Assembly: GCF_050947875.1 (NCBI RefSeq)
Contig: NC_134573.1
Location: forward strand, 63,713,815-63,777,814
Direction of reading: 5' to 3'
Source of the DNA: Dermacentor variabilis
Taxonomy: Eukaryota > Arthropoda > Arachnida > Ixodida > Ixodidae
Length of the DNA stretch: 64,000 bases
This document shows, one piece after another, positions 35,101 to 49,700 of this stretch (position 1 is its first letter; every line of letters begins with the position of its first letter). The notes beneath the pieces are model-generated. The model had not been told where the DNA came from. It worked only from the letters and a program-made list of their open reading frames with translations, and did not search any database. The position numbers and the translations under genes were made by a program.

Positions 35101-38100
35101 TCAAACCGCGAGGGAAATTGTGGAAGCACACTGGATTGAAAAACAAAAAGAAAAATGCATCAATCATCCATAGGCTTCATTGTTGGATAAAGAAAATTCA
35201 CTTCTATCATCACATCTTTAACGCATTTTTATCGTAAGTGGATGTTTCATGCACCTTGCTGTTCTTATGTTGACCGGGTGGCTTTGGTCCACGTCTTTGT
35301 GTTTTTTATCACAAGTGGTATATGTACTGTAGATGTGCTCTCTTGACTTGATCGCGCAGATCTCTGTGTATTATATGCGCTATAGGCGTGCTCTGTTTGA
35401 CTAGATCACGCAGATCTGTGGGTATATAAGCAGGTGGTTCTTCAAAAATAAAACCAGTTGTTAGAAAGCGCTCGTCCTTGTGTTTCCTCTATTCTTCGTC
35501 CCTGTTTGTTGGCGCACAATAAGTTTTAAAGATGAATTTGTTCCAACTAGGCCGACTCGCAGTCTTGCTTAAGCATAAATTATTGTTTTTTCCGCTTTGA
35601 TTGTCAAAAAAAAGGTTCAATCATATATCCTGGCTGTCCATGTTTGCACGAACGTTCCACAATGTATAACGCGCTATCGAGCAGTACTATTGGGTGGCTT
35701 TTATTTTATATTTCTATACTTTTATATGTTTCTATTGTTGGCCGCCAAGTTACAAAATTATTCAATTATGGTATTTTACGAGACAAAAGCCCAATTTGGT
35801 TATGAGTCACGCCTTAGGGGAGACTCCGGAATAATTTGGAGCAGATGGGGTTCTTTATCGTGGACATAAACGAAAAAAAAATGCGGACAGGCGATAACAC
35901 ACGGTGCTTTCACATTTCGCCTCCACTGAAGTGCGCCCGCGGTAACTGGGATTTCATCCCGTGACCTCGTGCTCAGCAGCCGAACACCATAGCCACTAAG
36001 CAATCACGGCGGGTGCCTAGTTAACGTTTGACGGCCTTGTGAACCAGCGTTCATGCAATACCGGTGTTGCGTGTGGCGAGGGCAGTTTACAGTTGCGCCG
36101 GGCCATAGCTCATTTGATTAGTAAGCACACAGGTGACACCGTTGTGTATTGTGCTGGCAAGGGCAGCATTTCAGGCATAGGGCGTGTCTAAAATATTTGT
36201 TGCTTTTTTAAGCATGATCATTCACAGTTCATTCATGGGAGTTGACGAAGCCAATGCTAATGCTATCTTCGGCTGGTCGTTTCTGAGCACTCTGGAGCGC
36301 CCTCGCGAGCGGCGTTGTCTTCGGCTGGTTGAAAGAGGGTGCGCGCCCTGCGTTCGGCTGGTTCTTCTCGATTGCTCTCCTCTATCTGGGAGCGCTCTGA
36401 GGTGCTCCGAGTCCTGTCGTCGGAGCAGTCATCGAGACTGAAACGTCATCGGAGCGCCGCGTTGCTGCTGTTGGCGACGGCCCACCGTAACCTTGGCAAC
36501 CTAGGCCACTGCATGCTGGCGTCTCGACGAACGTTCGTCCCGCCGGCACGTCCCCCAGTTTTTCCGGCAGCGCCGGGAGCTTTGGATAGGCGAAGCATCG
36601 GACGTTGGCAGTAGTCACGTGGTTTCGCATCAGCTATTTCCTTCTCCGAGAGCGAGTCGCACGTTCGGCTTGCGCGCTTGTCCCCTACCTTTGAGCTCGG
36701 GAAACGACCGATCTACCCGACTCTGCTTCGGGGCATACAGGCGACCAGTCGAAGATACCATAAGTGTCTGCAAGTTCTGTATATATCTGAATCCTCTTAC
36801 CACTATTTGTGAACTTTGACTGTGACATCGCTATGTTACCGTGTCCTACTTATACTATTGGTGGGGACATCTATTCCGGAAGTATTTTCTGAGTGTAGGA
36901 GGAAGGGGGGTGTTGACACACACGCAGCGCAGGGGAGGAAATGGCAGCATTTCTGTATTGAGTTTTTGGTGTTTTCAGAGCGCAGTTATTAGGCGTCCGT
37001 TCCTGCGGCGAGCGTCGGCGTCCTACCTCGTAACCAAGCGAACGAGCACAGCGAAAGAAGAGAGCGTACGAGGAGGGGAGCATATCCACCTTTTCTGGAC
37101 ACGTACCAACTAGCACCCCAAGCGGCCACGGCACGAAGCTAGCACGTTTTCAATGGAACGAGCGGGTTTTTCACAAATAAGAAACGCTGCAGGTCGATTA
37201 TTGAAAAAGGCAGGTGACAGACATGTTCTGGAAGACAATCCACATGAGCCAAATGCAGTGATCACGCTGTGGCAAGCAAGAATTTTCTTCCCAAAGCGGT
37301 TAAAGATTCAGTAATGGAAGCCTATGGAAACGGCGAAAATTTGTTCTCGATTTTCGAGACATAAACGATGGCTGTGATAAAACTACGGCGTCTATCGTGA
37401 AAGCCGCTGCAGCGTATGTAGTCCGGGGACTCAGCTTTCGATTGATACGTTTCTTGACTCTCTACTCATGGCGTAACACTGTTCCCAAAAGCGATTTTTG
37501 ACACACAGTGGTGCAAGTTCACGTGGTATCTATAAAAACCGGAGCGTATCACTTCTACAAACGTTCGAAGCCGTGGTTGAGTCATTTAACCGCCAGCACC
37601 TATCATTCCGCCTCATGCTGGCAGCGGTTCGATGCCGTGATACCAATTTTTTTTTAATGCCGCGTAGGACTGAGTTCGGCAGTCTTCCACCAGATGGCCG
37701 AAACAGAAAACTTACGATTTGGTTTTAGTTTCGGTTTCTTCAGGAGGGCTCTTCAAATACTATATTTTCGACTTTTACTTCCTAAAACATAGGAATGGGT
37801 TGCTTATTTGTTAAGTCATTGCTTTTATGATCATATTTCATTCCTTCGACAACATAACAACAAGCATGCGCATGTCTTTGTGTTACGTTAAAAAAATATA
37901 CTATCGTGCCTTGTAGCATGGACGTACTCAGGAATTCTGGACATTGCACCTTGACCATCCTGTGTGTAATTCACATGCGTAACTGAATGGACAAAATTTT
38001 AAACAATTTTATTATACAAGCTGATTATCAACACGTTTCAACTGTCTGCACCAAGAGGGTAGTCTTTTGTAACAACATATGCATTTATGGTACTTAGTCG

Positions 38101-38688
38101 GAACACTGCCTTAAAGCAGCGTTTTGGTCGGGGATAGGTGGTTTATGTCACACGACAGGAGCAAATGATTTTGTACCCTATGGGAAGTGGGCACATTGAC
38201 TTGAAGAAGCGCCAAATTTAAACTGTAAAGCCATTTATTAGAGCGGGAGTTCAAACGGTGATTGCAGAACGAGTGCCATTCAGTCTGTTTGCACGCGCAT
38301 GTTTTTGCGAGCCAGCAGCGAAGGAGAGGGAGTGTATATGCGTGTACACGCGTTGAGCGAACGTGCGTGTAAACTTGAATTTGCGTGTGCGCGCCTGTTT
38401 GTGTCTCCGTATTTGAAACTGCTTGCGCACGAGTGCGTGTATGCGTGTGTGAGCATACGCGCGTTCGTGTGTGCGTGCAGTTCCGTGTGTGTGCGTGCGT
38501 AAATTCTGGTGCGTGTGTGGACGCGTGGACGCGTGTAAATGTGAATGCGTACAAATATGTGTCTATCTCGTTCTCTCTCTCTCTGTGTGGACGCATGTAA
38601 ATGTGAACGCGTACAAATATGTGTCTACCTCTCTCTCTCTCTGTGTGTGTGTGTGCGTGTGTGCGTGCGTGCGTGCGTGTGTGTGCGT

Positions 38689-38753
<65 letters not shown>

Positions 38754-41700
38754 CTTCTCCGCTTGCGCCTACTCTCCGGGTGGATTGGGATAGTGTTCAA
38801 CTCGTATTTAAATCTACGACACAATAGCGAATGACTCTGCATTTATAGCACTATCTCTTTCTGAAAGCGATATCAAGAAAAAGAAAGACACGTGCGCCGT
38901 CAATATCGCCGCCCCAGATTTCGTCACGATGGCACCGTCACCATCCGCACGGCTCGGTGAGCCGCTACCGGCAGCTCTCTGTCTTCAAGCCAGCGACGCA
39001 TTAAACCTGCACCATCATTGCGTCATGCGTCACTTCTACGACCAAGCAAGCTTTCGGCGGCACACGTTCGCTGATATATTGATATTAAAACCACTTAAAA
39101 CTGTGAACTGCTTGCCTTCGAATAAACAGTGCTAAGAGGAAGCTTTAGCTCGGGTGCTCCTAAATAAATCCATGTAAAAGGAGAATTCGTCTTTCTGGGA
39201 AACCACTGCACCAAATTTGGCGAAGTTTGCTGCATTTAAAAGAAAGATTTAAAATCTAGTCACTGTTGGTTTCGAATTTTCAATTTAGGTCGTCGAATTT
39301 ATTAAAAAGTTCCTGAAATCGCCAATTTTAAGAAAGCGACACTATCAAGTTTACAACTGTGTAACTCGATCAGCAAATAAAAAAGATGTAACAAATATGT
39401 GAATTGCGTCTAATAGTGCATCTAAAGCGGACAAAATTGATACGTTACACATGAATCTCAACAAATTTAGTAATATGTAAATACAGCTTTTGCGGAACCC
39501 TTGTGCACAATGTAAGAAATTCAGGTAACGTATCAAATGACATATCAAATTTGTCCGCTTTCAATGATCTAGTGGATGCCGTTTACAGAACCGCGATACC
39601 TGTTTTTGATGCAGAGCTATTAGGTTGTAAAATTTGTGCTTCTAGTTGTTTCAAAGATTCGGATTTTTGGAATATTTTAAAACAACATTGAGGCCCTAAA
39701 TCGAAATTGTGCTTGCAACAGTCACTAGAATTTCGCTTTCTTTCTCAAATGCAACAAATCTCATTAGAATTGGTGACGGGTTATCTCAGAAAGGGGTTTT
39801 GCGTTTTGCATGTATTTGAATAGGCCGCGTCAGAGTTGGGCCCGAGCTAAAGCTTCCCCTTAATATCGAACGCGGACTGGGCACCAGCAACACGCTTACG
39901 GAGCCATATTTGGGACATCACGAAAGGCTACGTGCGGTAGGGTTGACTTTACAGACTTTTTGTGCGTCAGTTGCGCCTTCCGAGACCATTTAATTGGAAA
40001 ATATTTGTTCGCATAGCTCTTACAGAAGCATGCTTAATCAAAATGTCTCGCTCGACTAGATAATCTCTAGGGCGGGCTCCAAACTACTAATATTCTTTAG
40101 CCATTTAAGATCAATACTTGTAAATATAATTAACGTAGCTTCATTAATTACGCACACAACGTCTCAACTTATCCGTATCTAGAGGTTACCAATATGTACA
40201 CTCGAATGATAAAATGATCTTACCAAGACTTATATTGGTTAGTATTTTTATTAGGTGCAGTTAAAACAGCCGGCATATTGACAGTGCAGTAGGCTTCCTG
40301 TGGAGCAAGTGTGAAAGCATGGACAGGTTTTATTGGCGCAAATCAAGTTTATGAGGTTAAAAACACATGCCCAGCCATGCACTTCTGCTTCTACAATGGA
40401 TTGTTAATTATACAAGAAGCACCTCAGCGCTACCGTACATCACAGAAGGTGTGCGAGAACATTGTGTGCACTCCCGCTTACATTTCTGGGCGTTGCTGGC
40501 ATCAGGCTCGATTTCCTGGTATCATTAAGAATGAAAAGTCGGGGGACGCTTAAGCTTTGCCTTTAAGTGTGGACCCCGACAACATTCAAAGATCCCCGAC
40601 TGCGTCTCACGCTTCCCAGCAACTGCAGCTTATGTAACTGTAATGTTTACCAGGAAACGCTGGCGGCGAACGCTATGAAAGAAGGCGGGCGTTCTGGCAG
40701 AAACGCGGCCTCTTTCGTGGGCCGATCCTGGAGGCAGTGCACAGCCGCGCCAAGAAAATTGCATAATTTTCAGGTTTTTAACGTTGTTTCGCACTTTTAA
40801 CATTTCAGTTTTAGAAGGAAGGAAGGAAGGAAGGAAGGAAAGAATGAAATATAGAAGCAGAAGGCAGGGAGGTTAACCAGAATAATGTACGGTTGGCTAC
40901 CCTACACCGAGGGCATTAGAAAAGGGAAAACAAAGAAGACAGAGAGGGAGAGGAGGGAAGGAAAGAAGAAAATTAGCGGTGAGTTCGCTGATGCGTGTGG
41001 TCTAATAGTAACTGCACTAATAGTCACAGACATTCACACAAACCCGTCGCCCGCAAGAAGCACAAAAGTGCCTTCACCGCTTTATGGGCTGTCGAGTGGT
41101 GGGGGCAGTGTTCCAGCAGCACCTGCACGGAAAGCGGCCGATTGTCGAGTTTTTGGAGAGCCTTATCAAGTTCTTGTCTTTCTGGGGCATATCACGGACA
41201 GTGGTGCAGCAGGTGCTCGATATTTTCTTCGGTGCCGCAGACGTCGCATGTTGCACTTTCGGTCACTCCAATTAATGTAGAGTATGCCATTGTGAAGGCA
41301 ACTCCTAACCAAAGGTGACAGAGAAGCGTAGCTTCACGTCGGGGAAGTCCGAATGGAGGTCGGAGTTGCAGTGAGGGGTTAATTTGATGCATTCGTGTAA
41401 GTCTTAAGTTTGGCGAGTTCCACTCGGTCAGTGAGCGACTGCATGCCAGGTGTCAAAACTGCCTTGCGGCGTCTGCCCTCGAAAGCGGAATTGGAAGGCT
41501 GTGCTCTTCTTGATGTGATGTGGGAGCAGCGTTATCGGGGAGAATCATTGCCACTGATTCCACAATGGGCCAAGTACTTTTTGAAAGACAACCTCGTGAC
41601 CTTTTTCTTGGACGTGATTCACGATTTCGTATGTCAGCTAGCTGTTCATGAGAACCGCATCGGAGAACTGACTGCATGCACTATAATGCTGGTTATGAGT

Positions 41701-43745
41701 CGGAGAACACAGCCCAATTTCTCAGTTTTAGAAGATTCAACATAAAATGTATGCGCTGTCGATCTAGCAAGGCGTGGCATAGATATACGCCGAAATATGT
41801 GCGAAAACTTTTCCTCACTGACAACGCCGCCGATGTCAAAACGAGATTTTCTTTGACACGGGGCCCTTAACGCTTTCGCGATAGAACAGCTCCCTGGGAA
41901 AAGCATTGGATATTGCAGTGTTAGAAAGCAAGACAACACACTACGCTTCTCTGTAGATTACAGAAAGTTGAACCGTGTCACCAATATATTCTTCAGTACT
42001 TTGCTACAGATCGAGCAGCGCGGACATGATGGACACGCGCGGACAGCGTGGACAAAAGTACTAATGTACGAGGATGGGTGTTTGCGGCATATAGTTAGGC
42101 TGTCTAATGTTAAGACCTAAAAAAGTAAATACTTTAAATTTGCGACAGTTATTGCTGACATATGTAAGGTCACGTGAAATTCTGACACAATACCCATGAT
42201 GCAACTGGCCCCTGGGCAACAGGGCAAATTTTGCACGCGAAATACTGGTCTAATAACTACCAGTAATCTGAAAGTGTTTAGCTCTGGAACTTTTGGTATG
42301 TCTGCGCCGCGGTGCAGTCTTGGGGGCCCCTCTTACCACGCTCATTATATTTGAACTAATATTTGAAGCAACATTACATTATTATTTTTTTTTACGAGTG
42401 AGCTTCCTTTAGCGTGTCACCATTGTTCCAAGGTTATCGCTTAGCTCAACACGCGCCTGCATGTATTTCAAGCATCCAGAATGTCGTCACGGGTTCAATA
42501 GCGAAAGAGAGTTATCTAATCAGATTACGCGCGTGAAGCGAATACTGGCGTATACATTCCCGATCACAGTTCAGCGCCCGCGATGGCGCTGCAATGTCCG
42601 ACCATTCCAATATGATGAACAGACGCCTTGATTCGTAGGTCAGGTTCAGATGAAGCGCTATTTTGCACGAAGGCATAGTTGTGCTTTGATTGTTATTTTC
42701 TTTTCCACTGCTAGCTCGCCTTATAATGAGTTATATTCGTGACTCACTCTGTTGGAGCTGCCTTGTTCTTCACATCACTACAACTCGACAGTGTAGACGT
42801 ACTACATCTTCATTGAGTGAATACTGAGAAATGCACTAGGATATTCGTTGCGTGTGCGTTTACTCATTTGTACAAATAATTTATTTTGCACAGCTGAATT
42901 TTTAATCTAAGAAGTTGTAAATGACAGGAACCTGGGCACTCACAGAAGGTGTCAAGAATAAAGTAAATTTAAATGCTTATTAGTCTGCTTTCGCCTCATA
43001 GCAAGGAAGGAAATTTCAAGTAAAAATGTCCTTAGGATAAGTTAAAGCATATCCACTTGAAAACGTTTAACCTGAGTTCAGCCTTTGTAAGCTGATAATC
43101 ACTTGCTGCTTCGATTGTGGGTCCTTGACGTATGTCCTACCTTAACACAAAGAGTCATCCCGAAGTTTTTATTTCGGGAAGACGTGTTACCCTCTTGCCT
43201 TCCACTCCGATTCACAACCACGAAAAGGATGAAAGTTCTGCGTGAGTAGCGTCGTTAGTCCAAACCCACGAGCTACCGTAACTCACCACGCCTGTATCGC
43301 TGTCAGTCATTTAGGCTTGGATAGGAAATATATCTTTTAAATCGACGCATCAGGAACACGAAAAAAGCTGCCCTCGACTAGTGCAGCTAGGTATCTTTCA
43401 TTTTGTACTTTGTCATGTGAGAGATGAGGCAGGCCACCGACAAAAAAAAAACTGCAACATACTAAAGAAAAGGGCAGATAATGGAAGTGCGAAAGGAAAG
43501 GAGTTTAACCATGGACGTGCCCGAATGGCTGCCGTACACATCGGGAGGGAAAAAATTTAATGGTAGTTTAGCGGTAAATGCGAGAGAAATGCGGTAGCAT
43601 TACGTCGCACCTCTGTGATGTCCCGGATCCATGATTTATGCCACGTTTACTAAATTGGTGTGTTGTTCCGTTCCTTACTCGACACACGTCCTGTATTTTC
43701 TAGGAGCGAAGTGTAACCGACGGTGGGCTCTGGAGCTTACCACCA

Positions 43746-43784
<39 letters not shown>

Positions 43785-46700
43785 AGTTTTATAAGTGGTC
43801 TCATCTCCTCGCTACCTCTCCCACGTGACCAGCTTGCCAAAACTTCACACGCTTACACTTTTTTTCCACTTTAACAATCCTAATGCTACGTATTAAAATA
43901 TAAAAAGAGAGATAAAGAAAAAGAATGAAGAGGTAGCGATAGTGAACCCTGCAGTGCACACAGTGCAGGCACTTTCAAGAAGCACAGTTGGTCTTCTGTG
44001 GCCTTGTGAGTCGAATGATGCTGAGACCGTGATTCCAGGATATTTTTCTCCGATAGTGGTCTGCCTTCGAACCGGGCAATAGGTGCTCACGAAGCAGAGT
44101 GTTGAGTGTGGACGTAGCCGAGAAGGGGCTCTGTACTGTCTCGTTACCCACCGAAAATTGCAGGTGCGCTACTGGACATTCGTAGAAAACTGTATATGCG
44201 GCCATATGTACATAGCAGCATTGTTTTGCGATGGCAGATTCCAGGTGAGAGAGAGGATTATTATGGAGGTGAGACGCTATCTTCTGCAGCAATTTAGGAT
44301 TAAATGAATGAGTGAATGAATTCATTAAAAAAAGGAGAACCGAACGTCGGTGGAAGCACTTTCCCGTACATTGCGAAAGGAGCGAGGTACAAAAAGAGAA
44401 AAGAAAGAAGAGTCCAGGTGGTATAGGCGAAGTCGCAGTTAAGGGTCGAAAAAATATAAGCGGGAATTTCTGAAACCAGTATAATTTCAGTGTAGATGTG
44501 GGACGTAGCGAGCAAATGATTGGAATCACCGCCCAGCATGCGTCCTTTGCGGTAGTATAAGCACCCGCCATTCTAGGTAATTAACGTTTACCAAATATGA
44601 ATCTTGGCAATTGCTTATTCATCGGCCATACCTGATCGAGTATATTGTTTAGCATGACGTCAGCGTTTTATTCAGCGTTTATCTCTGAGAAAATGAGTTC
44701 AAGATATGTTTATTTGCATTACAATGGTGGGCGTAATCAAGCAAAAATGTGAAAGCATTAGAGGGTGCCAGAGTGCTATGTGTAGATTACGCATGACAAT
44801 GATAGCAAGAATACAACATTATAAGCGTATATAATTCGAAAACAAGTTCACTTATTATTACAATGCAGCATAAAGGAACTGCCTACACAGTATACCTGTG
44901 AATGACGCAAATAATGAACATACTGAAAAAAAAATGTCTTGTAGGTCTGTAGTAAACTGAACAGACCATTCGCGTCTTTCATCACGTCACATGTGCACAG
45001 TGCTCTCTGGAGCTCTCTGGGCGTCGTTACACTAGCCTCTTTACAGCTGTAATCATATGTGACCCCCCGCAAAAGCATTGCAGAAACTGCAGCGCTTACC
45101 GCTCTACTAACGTGCAAGTCCAGGGGAGAGGTGAATAGAATGGCAGAGAGGCAGCAAGGAGATGAGGCAGAGAAGGGGTAAAACCGGCGGCAATCGCGAA
45201 ACGATTGAATAACAGCCTTGCCACTCTTCGCTTGCAGTTCCCATACAGGAGGGAGCGTTGTTACAGAGAAAAAGGTACGTTAAGGAAACGGAGATAAGCA
45301 AACGCTACTACTTTAAACACGCCACCAGTTGCGGGCCAAATGGAAGGTACGGTGCTGTACGTTACTGCTATTTCTTAAAAACAAACACCATGCAAATTCG
45401 TCAAGCGGACTGACGCAGCGGATTGACGCAGGGCGTGCAGATGCAAAGCCACATTGAATCACCATAGGGTCTATGCAACACTAAGGAAGCGGTCGCATGT
45501 CAAATCAACGCTTCTGTGCCCACCGGGGTAGCTGTGCGGCTATGGCATCGCTCGACGTCGTGGTTTGGATTCCTACCGCCGGAGCTTGATTTCGACGGGA
45601 GCGAAATACAAAAACAGTCGTGCACTTAGATTTAGGTGCACGTTAAAGAATACCAGGGCTTATAAATTAATCGGGAGTCCGCCACTACGGCGTGCCTCAC
45701 AATCTTATTATGGTTTTAGCATGTAGAGCCTCATAGTTCTGCCAACACGTCTGTCGCAATGCGATGTGCCATGTGAAGCAATGACAATGCTCAACCCTCT
45801 CGTAAGTTATAAACACTGGCGCACAAGAACGCCTCAAGCAAACACTTATCGCTGTATGTTGTGTACTACGCAGACAAAAAGCAGTGGTGCACCCAAGGTA
45901 ACATTTGCCATCAACTCGCTACGCTCGTATTGCACTAAACGCTGAAGAAATTACACATTCGCAGTCAGCATTACCGCTAATTCTCGTCAATAAAAGCTAA
46001 CAACACAAAAGCTTCGCCCGCATCGATTCCCACAGTGCGTGGGATCAGCATAACTTTTTAGGCTGTGAATTTATATGCTTAAGATTGGCGCTCATTAATA
46101 CAATATATTCATTCGCAGTGAGCAAAAGTGACTGTCACGTCTAAGGTAGAACGGCTTCAATCCCATGGCCATTACATCATTGCCAACTTCCGTGGTATCA
46201 TAGTCGTCAAAATGGGATAAAAGTGACAGGGAAACCAGGAAGTTGATGAATGGCAAGAAGACAGAAGCTTGCACAAAACTTCAGGAAAATAAAATGACTT
46301 TTTAAGCAGCATGGTAGGGGGCCGTGCTATGGTTTTAACATCTATTATAAATCCCCCCAAATATGAGCAGAGGTCGACAAAACGGCAGGCATGTTGGGAA
46401 AGGTGAACCGGCAGGAAATCTCAGGACAGTACTAGCTTAAATATGAAAAATGACTAAAAGATAAAATCAAAACATACAGTTGGTAGCCAAAATTCTGGAC
46501 AAATATATTGGCTGTTGAAGGAGCTCAGCCGAAACCCGATGGTGCGAAATAAGGCGAGAATGTCGGCAAGGGTTGTAGAGAGGTCAAGTAGGTCTTGTGG
46601 CCGATGACAGCGGCCGGCAACTGTCAGGCGACTGCACATATTAGCGAGATGCCTGGTCGTTTGTCGTTACAGGGTAATTTGGGTATCAAATTTTGGGCGC

Positions 46701-49700
46701 GGACTCCGCCACATTAAACACAATGCACTCTGCGGTCATTCTTCGACGGCTCGTACCGATTGTCGGGCCATGACGGTGCAAACAAATTGTCTCAGGTGCC
46801 GATTGTCACCTTCATCGAACTGCCAACATTCTTTACCCACCGTAGTTGCTTAGTGGACGTAGTGTTGGGTTGCTGACCACGAGGTCGCGAGATCAAATCC
46901 TAGCCGCGGCGGCCGTATTTTCATGGGGGTGAAATGCGAAAACACCCGTGTACTTAGATTTAGGTTAAAGAAACCCAGTTGGTCCAAATTATAACAGAAT
47001 CCCGAACTACCGCGTGCCTCATAATCAGATCGTGGTTTTGGCACGTAAAACCCCATAATTTATTATTTACCATTCCTTAAGGATGTCTTTGAGAGTCGCA
47101 CAACTCTTGAATACAAGTGTCAGGAGTTGCACGCGAGGTCTTGAGTATGTGGGTAGCCATTCTGGCGTTCGATATCTGCTAGTCTACAGTGAGGCTACAT
47201 TATATAGGCGGAACGGAAACATGGTATGCGCAATATGGAGAACAGACAAGTCCCGCATATATTACTGCAAAATATTCTTAAATAGTGGTGTTCCACGCAC
47301 GTGGATAACCGTGACAGGACAGTACTTTCACAACTAACTGGAAGTACTGTATATGTCATGCCCAAAGGAGTACCTGGCCCGGTGGCCAGTAAATGGGACG
47401 TAATATTGTGAGCACCTTCGGCCATAGCATGTTAACAAACGACCACACAGAGACAGATTGTACAATTCTTGCGTCGTGCATTATGCCTCAAGGGGCAAAA
47501 CCAACTTATCCATGTATCCATCGAAATAGTTATGAGCTGCTGCGGTAGCCCATGAGTGCGGATAGCAAAGTCGCTAAGGAAATAATTGGGGGCACCTTAA
47601 CGAAATCGACAAGTCAAAATCAAAAGCCGCCCGTGACGGCGTCTCTCGTAGACGCTGTGCGATCTTCGGAATATAATGTGCCGACTGAAGAAAGGCTGCT
47701 GCAGGGGGCTTCCGACGATTACCCTAGCTAGATAGTTTGGTACTCCTTAGTATCAAAAAAAAGAAAAAGAAAAAAAAAGAAAGAAAGGAACCGTATCAAA
47801 ACGCCGGAATCAATCATCGCTCGTCGCGACTAATCGCTCTTAGGCTGATAAGTTATTTCCAGGCGACGAGCGCGGCTACGCTTTATGAAGAACACTGATA
47901 ACGCCGGCGGGAGAAGCATTGTGGCGAAGTTCAGTGCGCAGGGATAGCTTTTAATTGTTTTATTTTTGTTTTACTGAAGTCATCATGCGTCACCGCGGGC
48001 AGTTTGAAAAAGTTTAAGGTCATTACGCCACGTGGTAGCACTCACGCGAACCAAGCCCTCGTGTCCAGAAAAGCTGGATATGCTGCAGAAGAAAAAAGTG
48101 CCGAGAGCGAAGAGGTCGCGAGGAAGGTGGAGCAGGAGGGTATTGCGAAAATGTCCGAATAAAAGCGTAGTGCCACGCTCGTGGGACTTTGCTGTGGCGA
48201 TGTCTACGATATGGCGCCAGGCTAGCGCACATCGTCTGTATAGAAAGAAAGCACTGCATGAGCAGAGGTTGTCTGCGGTGGCTGCTATGAATCGCGCTCA
48301 CGCGTCACCCAGGCGCTTCCTCTCCCGATCTCCCGATTAGCGAGGCAGGGGCGCCACACTTCGGGTTATCAGTCCTCCTTGTCGTCACGTGAAGTATAAT
48401 GGAATACTCGAATGTTTTGCTCTCTGTTTGAGAGTGCGCTTATAACCCGCGTTCCTATCTGTTGCGTGCATGAAAACAAACAACACTCGAAGGGGGACGG
48501 GGAAGAGCTGTGCACGCAGCAACGTATTATGTATTGCTCGAAGCAGAATGGTTTTTTGATACGCACAAGCTTATTCAAAGCAGTGCCGCTTCATGAAACG
48601 GCTCTAGACTGTCCGACTAAGGACTCACGTCCGGTAATTGAAGGCAGAGGTAACGAGCGGAGAGAAAGGAGATGGATATATAGATGCACACACTTAGTGC
48701 ACTTAGTGCACACACTCTGCTACAGACTTCAAAGATATTGTGACAGATGCACATTGTCTCAAAGACAAAAAGTGGCTTTTCGCTCAGCAGTCCTGCTGAC
48801 AAAATTTTGATCACGCCTTCTTAGCAGAGCATGGCGGTCCTTTCCTTTTTAACGTGTAAAGTGAGGTGTGTGAGAAGATGCCGTTCCGCAAGCAGGTTTT
48901 CATTCGGCGTAAAGCGCTGAATGAGCGTCCTGCCGGAGCTACAAATCCAGGTACAGAAAGAAGGTGCTGCATGTGTTTCACGACTTGGTATAGTAGCTCA
49001 TGGACTTGTTCATATTTTGCCTGCAGCCTTCGAAATGCTTTCAACTGATGAAGACTCGACATTGGATTAAATAGAAGACAGAAGGGAACTGTGTCCAGAA
49101 ACGGCTTAGATAAAAAGCCGCAGCGTGCGCGCCTAATGCCCCGTTTAGATCACCAGTCGAAAATTGTCTTCCTCTGGGGGTAAGTGCCTTCTAATTTCAC
49201 TAGCTGCTTCATGCTAGCTTAAGAGAAGCGCTGCCGCTTTTTGCTCGTAATACGGTCGATCGCCGGAAAGTATCCTTCGTGCAAGGCTGCTTTCGCATCA
49301 AGCGCAACTGGCCTGAGAGATGTTCTGCACACTTCAAACCTCCTCGTCAGCCTGGTAGGTCTAGCACTGCGAGGCTCGTTCAGGTCTAGCTGAGTTGCAA
49401 AAGCTGTCGTGTGGGCCCGCAACTCATGAACCGCTGTTTCAGACCCCAGGTGGGACATTGTCTCGCCCAGAGTCTTTTGCAGCTTGTTTGAAACCTGCAG
49501 CAGTGGCGTAGCCAGAAATTTCTTCTGGGTGGGGGGGGGGGGGAGGGAAGGGGGGGCTCACGTTGCAGCTTGGTCTCTTCTTTGTACTATTTGTGGAGGA
49601 ATCAAATACACGAATAATAACTGCAATGCCATTGCCAAATATGCTGCAAACGTATTCTTGAATGCTACGTACTGTCAAGACAAGTAAAATATGTATTTTT

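Larger units (their letters stand above)
32917..35540. repeat. Large inverted repeat made of Penelope-like copies
   Basis: The left arm (about 32917-33690) and right arm (about 34770-35540) are near-identical in inverse orientation. They extend from the GIY-YIG coding part out through the non-coding tail and past it into ATTCATCTTTAAAACTTATTG-like flanks. The loop holds the upstream part of the minus-strand copy plus a TTAA-site MITE. The two protein copies differ at only a few residues, so the duplication is recent. Each tail contains TATATAAG about 25 bp before an AAAATAAAACC stretch. Confidence 0.85.

Noticed and set aside
35205..35520. Hammerhead ribozyme in the Penelope-like tail
   Set aside because: Such ribozymes are known in Penelope-like elements, but I found no CTGATGA...GAAA core on either strand.
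38111..38842. Long His/Thr- and Cys/Val-rich ORFs on both strands (up to 243 codons)
   Set aside because: They are translations of the GT/GTGC microsatellite and have no independent support.
41084..41275. Plus-strand ORFs within 40.9-41.4 kb
   Set aside because: They are shadows of the minus-strand LINE C-terminus, which has the recognisable motifs.
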